This document shows positions 32,404-45,200 of a DNA stretch of 64,000 nt, one piece after another. Positions within the stretch are counted from its first letter, which is position 1, and every line of letters begins with the position of its first letter. This DNA is from Phoronis australis (lineage: Eukaryota > Phoronida > Phoronidae): assembly GCA_002633005.1 (NCBI GenBank), contig NMRA01000060.1:890315-954314 (forward strand), in the 5' to 3' direction. The translations under genes were made by a program, and so were the position numbers. Below the pieces are notes generated by a model. That model was not told the DNA's origin, searched no databases, and was given only the letters and a program-made list of their open reading frames with translations.

Positions 32404-34146
32404 TGCGCCCACATATTTATATGTGGACGCATTATGACGTCATCTCGGTCCGTCCGTCCGTACGGGCGTCCGGAGCCCGGCGTCTGGCGTCCGGGGTCGG
32501 CTGCTCTATCTCCAAAACCCTTTGACATATGTTCATGAAGTTTGGCACATATGTTTCATTCATGAATGGGACGGTATGTGCGAACTTTAGGACGGATCCG
32601 ACTACCGGTGTGCCCCCTAGTGGCAATTTTAGTTTTTACGCTTACCTTTGTATCTTCAAAAGACCTGAACGGATTTTCATGAAATTTGGTATGTAGGCAC
32701 CTATTAGTGAGATGACGCTATCCTTCCGTTTTCAGATGGATTCGACATAGTTTGCGCCACCTAGTTGCATTTTTAGTGTTTTCGAGTCTGTTTTTGTGCG
32801 TCCACCCCTCTATCAACCAAACCGCTCAAAGGATGATTGTGAAAATTGGAATGTATATGCTTACTATGTAGAGGACGGTTGACGATGATTTTCCGACGAT
32901 TTCGACTACTGTGGCGCCTCCTAGTGGCAGTTTTTTTTTTTCGCCTATGGCTGTATCTCCTAAGCCGTTCGCAGGATCTTTACGAAATTGTGTAAGTATA
33001 TTTATATGATGTTAACAACGGAACATGAGTCTTTATTTTTGCCTCCACCCCTCTATCAACCAAACAGCTCAAAGGATGATTGTAAAAATTGGCATGTATG
33101 TGCTTACTATAAAGAAGACAGCTGACAATGATTTTCAGATGATTTGGACTACTGTGGCGCCTCCTAATGGCAGTTTTTGCGCCTATGGCTGTATCTCTTA
33201 AACCGTTCGCAGGATCTTTACGAAATTTAATAAGTGTTTTTGTATGATATTATCAACAGACGATGACGACTTTTGGACGGATCCGCATACCAGTGTGCCC
33301 CCTAGTGGCAATTTTATTTTTTTACGTTTACCTCTGTATCTTCACAAGTCCTTAACGAATTTTCATGAAATTTGGTATGTAGGCACCTATTAGAGTGATG
33401 ACGCTATCCTCCCGTTTTCGGATGGATTTGACCTAGTTTGCGACACCCAGTGACCATTTTTATTGTTTTTGAGTCTGTTTTTTGGCGTCCACCCCTCTAT
33501 CAACCAAACCGCTCTAAGTAAGATTGTGAAAACTGGCATGTATGTTCTTACTATGAAGAGGACGGTTGACGCTGAATTTCCCTTGACTTTGATTACTGTG
33601 GCGCCTCCTAGTGGCAGTTTTTTGCGCCCATGGCTGTATCTCCCAAACCGTTTGCAGAATCTTTACTAAATTTAGCAAGTGTATTTATGTGATGTTGACA
33701 ACGGACGATGATGACTTTAGGATGATTCTGACTACCGGTATGCCTCTAGTGGCAATTTAAGTATTTTACATTGACCTCTGTATTTTCATAGGTCTTCAGG
33801 TGTATACTTTGTGTTACTTCGTGACTATGAATGAAAAGTTTCAAGTAGAAATTTGTTTCTGGCATTCTAATGCTGTTCTAATCTCGTATGTTGGTAAATT
33901 TGTTTTTAATTCTATGTTTCTGTGGTGCTTTAAGCAACTGATGTATAGGATGTGCTTGTATTATGAAGATCACTCACATTTTGCCCCTTAGCCTATTGAG
34001 GAGACAATGACCATGCCTTTTTGCAAAGTACAACATAGTACATATATGCTGTACTGGCCACTTTATGGTACCAATAAACAACCATAGAAGGATATCGTAT
34101 ACGGTGCAATTGTGGGCGCATTTCAACGCTCTGCGTTGCTGTTGTT
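32404..34146 (+). repeat. complex CTAGTGG repeat element
   Basis: Opens with a near-palindrome (TGCGCCCACATATTTATATG, then TGGACGCA) and GTCCGTCCGTCCGTACGGGC. Repeating blocks follow: TGCCCCCTAGTGGCAATTTT at about 32612, 33296 and, decayed, 33743; GGCGCCTCCTAGTGGCAGTT at about 32913 and 33600; and CTGTATCTCC-AAACCGTT. TGTGGGCGCA near 34111 is complementary to the opening TGCGCCCACA. A second, shorter copy lies at 2080-2945. Probably a non-coding DNA element built from internal tandem duplication of a ~690-bp unit. Confidence 0.75.
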
Positions 34147-34149
34147 TTT

Positions 34150-34985
34150 TTCTTCTTGCCGCAAGTCCTTTGGAAAGTATTTAAATATACATGTACATGT
34201 AGGCGTTATACAACAGATATGAAATTCTATTCCGGAGGAATATAAATGTAACTAGGTCTGCCCAACGTCAGACTATCTGTGCCGTGAGGGGTCACTGTAT
34301 GTCTCCTTAAAGAGTTCCCACTATGCATTTTCTTAATTTTACAGATTTCAGTTAGCTAAATTGAAATGTATATCATGAAATCTAACTAAATAAGCACTTT
34401 TTATGCCAAATAGTCGCGAACTTTTTAACTTTAAAGAAAATCGTTTGGTCACTTGACAATCAGGCGATTAAATCTCTTATAAGTTGTATTAATAAATTTC
34501 CGTTTGAGGCACATGGTCATAGTGGGAAGTCTTTAACAAAGAAGTGGTTAACTGTGAATTATTCCTAATTAAAATGGAAATCTAATCCAAGTTTGTATAG
34601 TTTGTAGTCCAGATAACAATTCGCAATAAGTGTCAACAATTCACTTACAAATTCTTTACCATTGTTGCTTCAATTAAAAAAGAATGTGAAATAGGAAACA
34701 CTCTCTAGCTCTGTCAGACTTTGAAGGAGGGGGCAGGGTAGCTCCAAATGCGTCTGGTGGAAATAAATGAGCAATCGCCTCTTCGTTTCTTCTGAGTCTA
34801 TTACTCACGTTACTTGTTATGCGTTGGACAGCAAGAACATGCATGACCTTCTACCGGAAGGATACCTACTTACTCAAAAAGAACACTGCAATAGCAGTCT
34901 GGGTTGATATCAATAAATCTATCAAGTGGAAACCATTATAGTCTATAAGAGATGATTTTGGTGCGTATATTTTTGTCGTTTTCAG
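34150..34985. other. sequence upstream of the first recognised RFX4 exon
   Basis: Should hold or precede the 5' exon of RFX4. I could not identify a start exon. An ATG at 34952 is in frame with the exon that follows but lies in the polypyrimidine/acceptor region, so it is an unlikely start. Confidence 0.4.
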
Positions 34986-36420
34986 TCACAAGTGACAGCT
35001 TGTCTGATTCATGGCTAGAAGACTGCTTTAAAACTTCGTGCACTTCTGAATACCAACTACCAGACGTCGCACCGGCCGGGATTGATGAGAGCGGAAGTGT
35101 CCGTATAACAGGTAAACCGATGGGTTATCACCTTTCATGAAATGATAGGTAGATGAAACCACGGATTGTTTCCTTAGTGATTTCTATGTTAGATTTGCAC
35201 TTTTCTAGTTTATTCGTAAGCCTTCTACGTGGCTTACTCAGTCCGCCACGCTAGCTCCTTAATTGTGTACGATACATGAGTCCTCCACGGGCAGTCCCAA
35301 TTTACACAGAAACAACGCGACTCACCTAATAATTCACAATGGACTGTAGCCTAAAAACAAGATTATTGCTTATATAGAGAGTATACAAGTCTGATAACTA
35401 AAGCTATTCGGGTTTATTGTTGAAAGAGCGTCTCTGTGCATTTAGCTAATGTCTGGAAACTCTAAAAATAAGCCTTAAGTTAAATGTCTTTAAATGTATA
35501 TATTGTCTGAGAGTAGAAAGCCTGCAGACTTTGATTTGTAACTTTACATTAATTTGTCATTTGTTAGGTCACGTGACCATTTCTATTTATTAAATTTAAC
35601 AGAAAATAATGCCAGATCCATTGCAAAACAACGGCATCAATAACGCGCCCAAATTTGATACATAAGTTGAAGATTGAAAACGGTTCATAAAACATTTTAT
35701 GCAACTTAAGATTTCTTTCATGAAAATCAAATTTTTGATAGCCTCTATTGCAAAAGTGAGAGACATTTTGAAGATCAGTGCATGGGGTATACACAAAGTA
35801 TATGAAAGTTTCATACGAACCCGATCAGTCACTTCTCAGATAAGACGCTCCAAAGTTAGCCAAATTTAAACATTCATTCCATAATCCTACTTGTCTCATT
35901 AAAACCATTAATATTTGAATTTGTAGCTAGCGCCACCTTGTGACTTCCTGGAGATCTATGTGTACAAGAATGATCAGGAAAATATGTAAATAAAATGCGG
36001 TTTTAAAGAAAACACCTCAACTGATACACTGAAAAACAAGTGTACATATAGAAAACCCCAGTAATTCCACAGATTACGTGACCGTTATTCAATAGTTAAA
36101 TGAACAAATAATAAAACTTTGCCATGTTTATTAGGCTAACGATGACATTTAACCATATTTGTTTACATGAAACTAGTCTCGCAAAACTAGAATTTCACGA
36201 GATTGTATTGGTAACTGTTTCTTGGATGGTTTCTGGCACACCGACAGACCCGGGGTTTGTTTGTAAACTAGAACTTCATTTGCATATAAACAATTTAATG
36301 AGACTTAGCATCTTTAACTTTAACTGAATGTAATTTCCATCGTTTAGGTGCCGTAGGTGAGAGGACCAACCAGAGAAGAACACCATCAAAGCCACATTCC
36401 ACGCCACTCACATTAAAATG
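34986..36420 (+). CDS. RFX4: RFX4: N-terminal exons
   Basis: Exon 34986-35111 ([20 protein letters not shown]...) enters in phase 1 and matches the acidic N-terminal S-W-(L/I)-E-x-C segment of RFX4. Exon 36348-36420 encodes the [11 protein letters not shown] stretch that leads into the winged helix. Phases agree (1, then 2). The upstream start exon is not identified. Confidence 0.8.
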
Positions 36421-39222
36421 GTAACGTTGTTAATTTTCTTAGAAATCATCACATACGGCACGTACTTTTATTTCCAAAAACATCTTCTTCAGCTTCCATA
36501 GTCTACATGTATATTTTCAATAATGAAGACCTTAAAATAATATACAGTAAATCTAAACTTTTAAAACATTTACGTGTACATGTATATTTTGTTGCTAGGT
36601 TGGACGATAACTACGAAATTGTTGAAGGCGTGTGCATCCCACGGAGTACTTTATATGTCCATTATCTGGACTTCTGTGAAAAGAACGATTGTCAACCGGT
36701 CAACGCCGCTAGTTTTGGCAAGGTAACAATTATTCGTGTTCACAAACTTAAGATATGTGTAAATGATTAAAAATAAGCGCCAACCAGAAGGGAAAGTTGC
36801 TGGCTTCAATCTAGCTAGACAGCTAACGGTCACGTCATGGACATTATCTTGACGTACATTTGACAAGGTACCAAACACGATTTTCTTTAGTGAGCAATAA
36901 ACATATATGAAACATCTTAACCTGGTAGCCACCAAATTCTCTTCTTCCTCCTAACGGTCGGTTTTCATGAGTTTCGCCAAGCCATCCCCTGTCGCTTCTG
37001 GTTTGCATCCACCCTGATCGTAGTTACAGAACGATTCAACGGATAAGTCTTCTAGGGATGACGGGAGGGGAGAGGGGTTGGGGGCTCTGCCCATAAACGG
37101 CGGAAACGCTGTCTACTTCTAGCTTTATACTCTCATGTATCAGACAGTGATTGTGATTGTGACAATTAAACATGATATAATGTTGCTGTGGTTGTTTCTG
37201 GTTTTCACGTATAGCCACCTGCTACTAAAATTTTAAATATAAGTTTTATCAGATCAGATATATAATTTATTCAATTGTAGATCATTCGACAACAATTTCC
37301 CCAAATAACCACCAGGAGGCTTGGTACTCGAGGCCAGTCAAAGTAAGTTTTTTTTTCATAATTTTATTCTTCAATAATATACATTGATAATTTTTAAAGG
37401 GTGAAAGGGTGAACAAGGAAAAGGGGCAAGGACTTTCACTCACACACTCGCACACTCATTCACACACTTCATCATTTATTGATAATACTACTAAACAATA
37501 TATGAGTTAAGTATATTACAGATATCACAGATTCATTGCATGGCAGCACTGAGGCTCTCCCACATTTTAATATTAATATTGTCCGGTTCTTTTTGTTTTT
37601 GAAAATTAACTATTGAAATTTTAATATATTTTGACATGAATATTTTAAGGGTAGACCAATCTGGATGCAAGTGCTGTTGGCTACGTAAATAAATAAAATA
37701 TTGGGCGATAGTGATAACATAATTAATCAACAGGGAGAATTCAGAACCTAAATGGCAAAACATGATTTCATTTTTGGTTATTCTGACTTCATCCTTAAGG
37801 GAAGATGTCAAAATATCCTGAACATTAATCAACAATCTTTGCACTACATCGCAAAGGAAAAACATGTGTTCAGTACTATGTACTAGATTACAATAGGGAC
37901 ATTTATCTGAATTAACAATCTTCATCTTATATAACAAAGAGTTAGTATACACTCTGTTATGTAACAACATATACTTAAAAGATTTAATGCATGGTTCGAG
38001 GGGAAGTGTAAAAGGCATAGAGTAAATTTTTCGGATATCTTGTTTGGAGTAATGCTGCAACAATTTTTCATAATTGTCTGGTTTTTTGCAATACTTTTGT
38101 ATCAAAATCCTCTTGATTTTTTCTTTTGGAATTTTGTTATAATCTAAGCAAATTTTATTGTTGCAGCCAACCAATCGCTGATGACCTTGATCAATTTTTC
38201 TAGAGAAAACAATACATATTGAATTAAAACTCAGAATTTGAGAATTTACCAATTTATATTTTGCCAGTCAAAGTAAGTTAACAATTAAAGCTAGCTAGGA
38301 TTTACGGCATCGTCTCCTACATAGGCTTCCGTGTTGGTGGGATTGTCTCAAATCGCCGTTGTATCTGCTTCGTTAGTCTTCGCGATTTCATAAAACTAGG
38401 AGTTCTGTTGACCAGTTCTTTAATACATGTATGGAAAACGAATATCAGCATGTCGTCCGTGGCATTCAATATCTTTCACCATTTATGTTCCTCGGGGGGA
38501 GCGATATGTTCTCTTCTTCATCAAAGCCAGAAAATATGATGAATACATGTACGCAGGTACTAACACTTCCCTTAAGCAAAAAAACGCACTTTAATAGAGC
38601 GTTTTTACCTTTGTGGCCATTACAATCCAAGACGTTCATCAACAAAAAAGAGAAAAAAACGAGCAGAACACACAAAATTGGTAATTTTCAAAACAAAACC
38701 ATAACTCGCATGCGACTACTAGGCACCAACTGACACCGCACTCAGAATGTCAATCAGCCCATATTCCAAATATTTGGTGGACAGTGCATAAATCCCCATG
38801 AATTCTTTTTTTTTGCTTGTCTGAATTGTCTATCCGACAGGGATATATAAGAAAAATAAGTCAAAAGAACAATAAATTGCATTTGTTATCAAAAAATTAA
38901 CATATCCAACAAATACCATTCTTATCCACCACATAGTGAGTGAACATCAAGATGCGAACCAGCACTGACAAATTCCACTGAAATTGGAGGGGGATTTGAT
39001 TGTGGCTCAAAAAATTGAGCGCCACCTTTTCAGTACTTAACGTATATTCATATTTGGAGCATATACCCGACTTACACGTGATTTATTGTTGTGTTCTTTA
39101 CACATTCCTAGGTATCACTACTACGGTGTCGGCGTGAAAGAATCCTCACCATATTACGACGTCATCTATTCAAGTAAAGGAGTTCAGAAGTTGGTACAAT
39201 AAATTTAATGGACACTTGATTT

Positions 39223-39254
<32 letters not shown>

Positions 39255-42200
39255 NCCGGAGTAGCGGACGAGTAATCTATAAAATTACGAAAAGCTGTAA
39301 TTAAGTGGAAAATATGTCTAGGATAACCAACCAACCTTATTTTAGCTCAAAATGACATGAAAAAGGTTGCCTTCGCCTTTAAAAGCCCACTGCTGAATGA
39401 TTTTCCTGAGGTAAGCAACACAAGTTTCCACCACGTTTTCTGAAAGAGTTCCCTGGGGGCTTTTGTGAAAGCAAAATGACTTCGGAAAATATAAGAGGTC
39501 CTATTTTGGAAATTACAGGTTTGTTTGTGATCACCTTTACCCGCCAAGATGTAATCGAAACTGCCTCTTTTCTATATATGAAACGTTCCCTGAAGCACCG
39601 ACATTACACAAGTGATAATCCGCACATGAACGGGTCTTTCTTTTTAGGTTGTAACATTTTTAATGATGTATCGAACGCATTGTCAACGAATTCTGGACAC
39701 AGTGATCAGGGCCAATTTTGATGAGGTCAGTATGGCACGAACGACTTTTAACTCGATGTATTCTTAAATCTTGACATAACAATGACAGCTTCAAACTATT
39801 GAAAGCAACAATTGCTTTAAGGATTTGTGCAATGTTCAATTGGTACTTTTATATGAACGTTTGTTGAAAAGCCAATGAGACGACAGTTCTCCCCTTAAAT
39901 GTAATTCTGGTAATCACATGAGACCTTTTCCATACGGACGCCTCCACGCACATCTTTCGGCCGACACTTTATTCAGATTATAAAAAGAGTGTCACTTTCA
40001 CCATCACCACCCACCCAGAGCCCAACCATTTTCCGTAGAGGAATGTCTCCCTTGCTGCCCCTTTCAGGTGCAGAGCTTCTTGCTACATTTCTGGCAGGGC
40101 ATGCCTCAGCACATGGTGCCTATCTTAGGCTCAGCTTGCATCACCAACCTGGTGGGTGTCTGTGACTCTATCTTGTACAAAGCTATATCAGGAGTTCTCA
40201 TGCCCACCGTTTTACAAGCTCTACCGGAGAGGTGAGTCTTGAGTCCACAAACAGATTCAGTCATCTGATGTCTCTGATAGCAACACGACATATTCACCTT
40301 GATCGTTGGTGTTATACTCCTTTACATAAAGCATGAATGTTTATCTTGTACAAGTGTACATATTACAATGAAGTGATAGCCTTACTGAGCGGATATCTAT
40401 CAGCTTTCGAAAAACATAACTTTTAAAATACTGACTTACTGTAAGCACCAAGCAGAAACTGAAGGATCACAGAGACTGTGTTCACAGCAGCACTGTTGAA
40501 AGGATGCCAAATATAGATTGATTTCGTATTCATGATTTGTGATTACAATATTGAACAGAGTGCAATTGACACTTTATTTCTCGTAAGCTTGATTTGTCAC
40601 TTAAGAAGTATTTCAATCTAATGTTCTCTTTCAGTCTGACTCAAGTCATCAAGAAGTTTGCAAAGCAACTGAGAGACTGGATAAATGCTGCTCTAGAGGG
40701 GCTGCCGCAGACGCTCAACAATATGAAATCAACATGTGAGTATACACGTGTTTTGTAGGCCGGTACCGGGTACGCTCTTCTACAGCGCCACATCTGAAGG
40801 AGTGCTGGAAAGAGTGCAGCGCCTAGGTGGAGCCAATGAAGCCATAGACACAGTTGGATGACACATTGATTGCGCATCCCAGTGCTTGGTTCAATGTTAT
40901 ACATTTTGGTCTTTAGCCGTTATCAAACAAGGGAACAGGTACCCCATGACGCGAGGCTCTGTTTCAAAGTGCATTGTCTAAGCCGTGTAGAAACACATTT
41001 GAAATTGTTTTCAATTAAACAAACCAACAGTTCCTGCTTTCTGATTATGTCTACAAAAAGCATGACGTCTGGAACGTCACCCACGTTTCCACTATCACTC
41101 TAAGGACCATTTTCACTGATTAGAACACCTGGGTCCCATTGCGTCGGGTGTAACATGAGGTCATACACAGCAGTGAGCATACCTTCATCCCTATTCAATG
41201 TATAATGGGACATTTGTTTTTTTGTGGACAACTTCTTTGATTTTACTTGAATGCCATTTCCTCGGTACGGTGACCAGCTCCAATGCGTGTCCATTACCGA
41301 GTGCTTCTCTTTCCTGTTCAGTGATCCTTGATATTTGTGACCATGCACGTGGCCAGAGTGTGTTTGGTCTCTGGATGTGCAATGCGAGGGGTCTTCTTTC
41401 CAGAATAATTGATTCATAACATGCTATTTAGTATTCAGTTTCCGGAATGGAAGGGGAGGGGGAGGAGGCGTTGGCTGTAGATTGCAGCCCCGGTAACGCT
41501 GTCGCGAGTTTTATGGTAGGATAACGGCCCAAATCTCATAAGTGTTTGCCCCGGCACAGAACCCTGAGGATGTGAGTGATTTCGTTTTCGCGAATTAATC
41601 AAGAATCACGCAGTTCTTCGTTCTGTTGAGAGTGTGCACAACAGATCATTTCTATAGGACGGGTAGCACATATGTTGATCAATGGGTATAAACCGCATTC
41701 ACGCAGTGGCCATTTTAAAAGTGAGCCCTATTTAGGTTTTAAAAATATTACATTTTGAGCCGAACTACAGCCGCAAAGTGCAATTTTTTGTGTGCCTCGT
41801 TGTATTCATGTCTCAAATGCATTGTTTTCAAACCTAAAAAGAGGCTCACTACTAAAATGGCCACTGCGTGGATAAGGTCTATAGAGTGATGTTTTTGGAG
41901 CTGTCACCTCCAGAGAGCAACGCTTTTACTCAAGGGAAGTCTACACAAGAACCAGACGCCACAACGTGAATAAAGACCGAGTTGTGCAACACACCTCTGC
42001 GTATAACCCCACCTTGCATCCGTGCTATTTATGACGCGGGAATTCCAGTTACTGAAGAACAACCTAAGACTAGGGGGAAACATCTGAAGGTCTGAGCAAC
42101 ATGCCTTCTTGTAAGTGAAATTACCCTGAGCAACAGCTAAGTAGTCCCAGACGTTTAAGTGCGGGGTTATGCATTTATTAGCAAAACAATGCTGATATGT

Positions 42201-45200
42201 TTTAGTGGCCACAACATTTGCTCAATCCCTACGCCGGCAGACGTCGCTCAACCACCTTTGCCAGGCGTCCAGGACAGTCGTCCACTCTGGAGATATCACA
42301 GCGCAAATGTTGGAAGACTGGTACAGCGTGGACATTAACAGCGTTTGTAAACAGACACTCTATACCATGCAAGATTACAATAGCAAGGATTACGGCTTGA
42401 TTACATCCTGTGAGTATATTGCGTTTTCCATCCAATACTGGGATCGTACTGCGGGTTCACGTCCGTCTGGACCGTGATAGTGGAACCGAGTAAACGCTCA
42501 CAACTACGGAGGAATGCGATGAAATTGCAGGAGCGTTAGATTGAAGGTTATACATGTACAGTCAGTTGTTTTTGTAGTTGTCAACATTGCAGAACAGCCG
42601 TGTGAAAAAACAATTGTTGTCATGGTCACTGGGATGGTACAACGGAATCATGGCGCCTGCTCATGATTGCGAAAATCTCTCCCACGGTTGAAATTAATTT
42701 CGACCCAGGTTGCCACGGATTTCCGCTTCCCTCGATCGCTCGCCAGTGCCTAAGTATTCGACGTGATACAGTGGACGTCACCCCACGTGCTCGCGGCTTC
42801 ATGAGCCCATGCAATCAGTTTTTACGTTTTGGCCTGAATGATACAATGAACAAGCAACGTAAATTATATGAATGCTGATGGTGGCAAACTATAAAGTAAC
42901 TCTTGATTTTCCCCGTCTCTATTTGATTGATCATTTGTCACACAACTGCTTTGATAGTTTGTCCGGTTTGTTTCAGTGTGTAAGGAGTTTGAGAATCTCA
43001 TGGAGGACCAGGAACCTATAGAACTGTACACAGAATGGCTAGACAGAATGATAGACACATGTGTCATTCAGATGGTAATTAACAATACAACAGCACGAAC
43101 CCTACGCAGTTTATCGAGTTATCCAATTTAAACCTCGAGAATATTATGACCAGGGTCTCTCCTTATTTACTGGTGATAATGAATATATCCAAATATTTTT
43201 AACATCTGAATAGATTGAAACCTAGCGTACTGTTTGTACAGCGAGTTTGTGCAACCTTGGCGAGGTAACGCACGCATGCGTTGTCAGAGAGGAGACCCTG
43301 TACATTTCTCAGTGACTGGATTTTGTCTAGAAGGGCACACTCATACATGTACCTCAGGACTTGTCGTCTTTCTTTCACGCCATCGATAATTATATGAGCA
43401 AAATGCAAAGTTGGGGTACATTTCACCTCAAATGCGCTTCACAAGATCAAACACTGTCTGATGTTTTGGCCATTTCACTCCCAGGTAGGAAGTCAAGCTC
43501 ACATAAATGTGGCACAATGCAAAAGTGACGCTTTCCAAACTAAAACCCACACTTTTCTCCAATGCAGGCGTCTGGCAAACAGTAGATTCTGAAGACAAAT
43601 TTACCACAAGTTCCACAAAGGGGTCTTAATTTCAAGTTTTTAAACCAGACTTTTTGCAATTCTGTTGCTGCATATTCTTTAGTCACAGCAGTACGTGCAA
43701 CACTGCCACAGCTAGGGAGCCGCTATTTTGCATAACAGGTAATCGACAACCGAACTCTGAGTGTACTTTTCTCAATCAAAATATAGTTCACAAGCAACAA
43801 CTAACCAGATTAATGAAACCTGTTATGTTATTGGATGAGATGTGATTACTTTATAATCAGACGATATAAGTCATAGTAAAATTCTATTGTCTTAACTCAC
43901 TAACATCATAGAGGAAGAAGGGCTGCATTATGGGTCAGGCCCATTGGAACTAATGCTAACAGGTCTTACTAATAAATGTTACGGCACCTCCCCTTTTTGA
44001 AGAAACACAGAGTTATGAAGCTAGTGTAAAAAGTCTGATGTCCTTTAAACTACGACAGTAAATGTTCCATGTAACACTTAAGGTGTTTTAAAACTAATTA
44101 AACTAAATATTCCGTACACAAGTCCATCCACTGAGGTTTTCACACAACACGCCCACTTCGGCTAGTCGCAGGAGTATCAGTAGGAGTTTCGTCAGGGATA
44201 TTTGGTTCTTCTGGCATCGATGTGTCGAGTTCGGTCTGCTAGTCAATATTGAACTGTTCTGAAGTTTTACGCAAATGTCTTCTTTTGTGACGGAAAGTTC
44301 CTCGATTGGTTGCCACCTTGTATGATCGGGGTGTGGCTTCCAGACTGATAACCTTTCCCACATCTTGGTAGCTGTATTGAGCATGCGTATGTTGTCGCTC
44401 GGGTATAGTGGGGGTAACTGTTTCGAACCTGGGAAGTAATGCGCTTCTGTGCCTCTTGGCGCATTTGTAGGGCTTCATTGGTCTCGCCGTTCCCCTTCTT
44501 AGGCAAAGTAGGTAGCATGGTGCGATACTTTCTGCCGTTGAGCAGTTCACTTGGACAATGAGTTTTGTGCTCAGTCGGCGTTGATCGTAAGCACATCATT
44601 GCCAAGTGGAAGGGATCGCTTCCTTTCTCGAAGCCCTTGATGAACAGATTCTTGACTGTCTGTACCATTCTTTCGACGAACTCGTTCGCATAGGAGAAAC
44701 ATCGGTGATGTCGTAACATGTTCCAATTCATACACTTCCGCGAACTGTTTGAACTCGTACGATGAGAACTGTGGTCCGTTGTCTGAGACGACCTTCTCGG
44801 GGAGACCGTGTTCATCAAATATAGTTTTCAAATGATTGATGACAGAAACGGTCGTACTTGAGTGCAGTCTTCGTACGATGGGAAACTTGGTATACATGTC
44901 AGCGACTAAAGTCCTTTCGCTGCCAGTAGAATAGGTCCATACCAATCGTGTGCCCGGTCTGAGTGGAACGTCTTGTGGTAACAGAAGTTCTTTGGTGTTG
45001 GCATTCTGGTGATTCCATCCCAGAATACTGACGCTTATGCTGCACTAGCGCCACCAGTCTGATGACTTCCGATTCACTCGTTTGTGTAGTTCCACTTGGT
45101 TTGTTGCCACCGTGTTAATGTAGCCACCCACTCCAAGTGCCAAGCCGCTGTCATCCAATACATTTTGACCACACCTGAGGAATGATATACATTTAGCTCA

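Noticed and set aside
34952-34985. ATG at 34952 as the RFX4 start
   Set aside because: It lies in the pyrimidine-rich tract before a good acceptor, and the encoded residues do not resemble the RFX4 N-terminus.
36651-36935. 94-codon minus-strand frame over an RFX4 exon
   Set aside because: Antisense shadow of the conserved DNA-binding exon and its intron.
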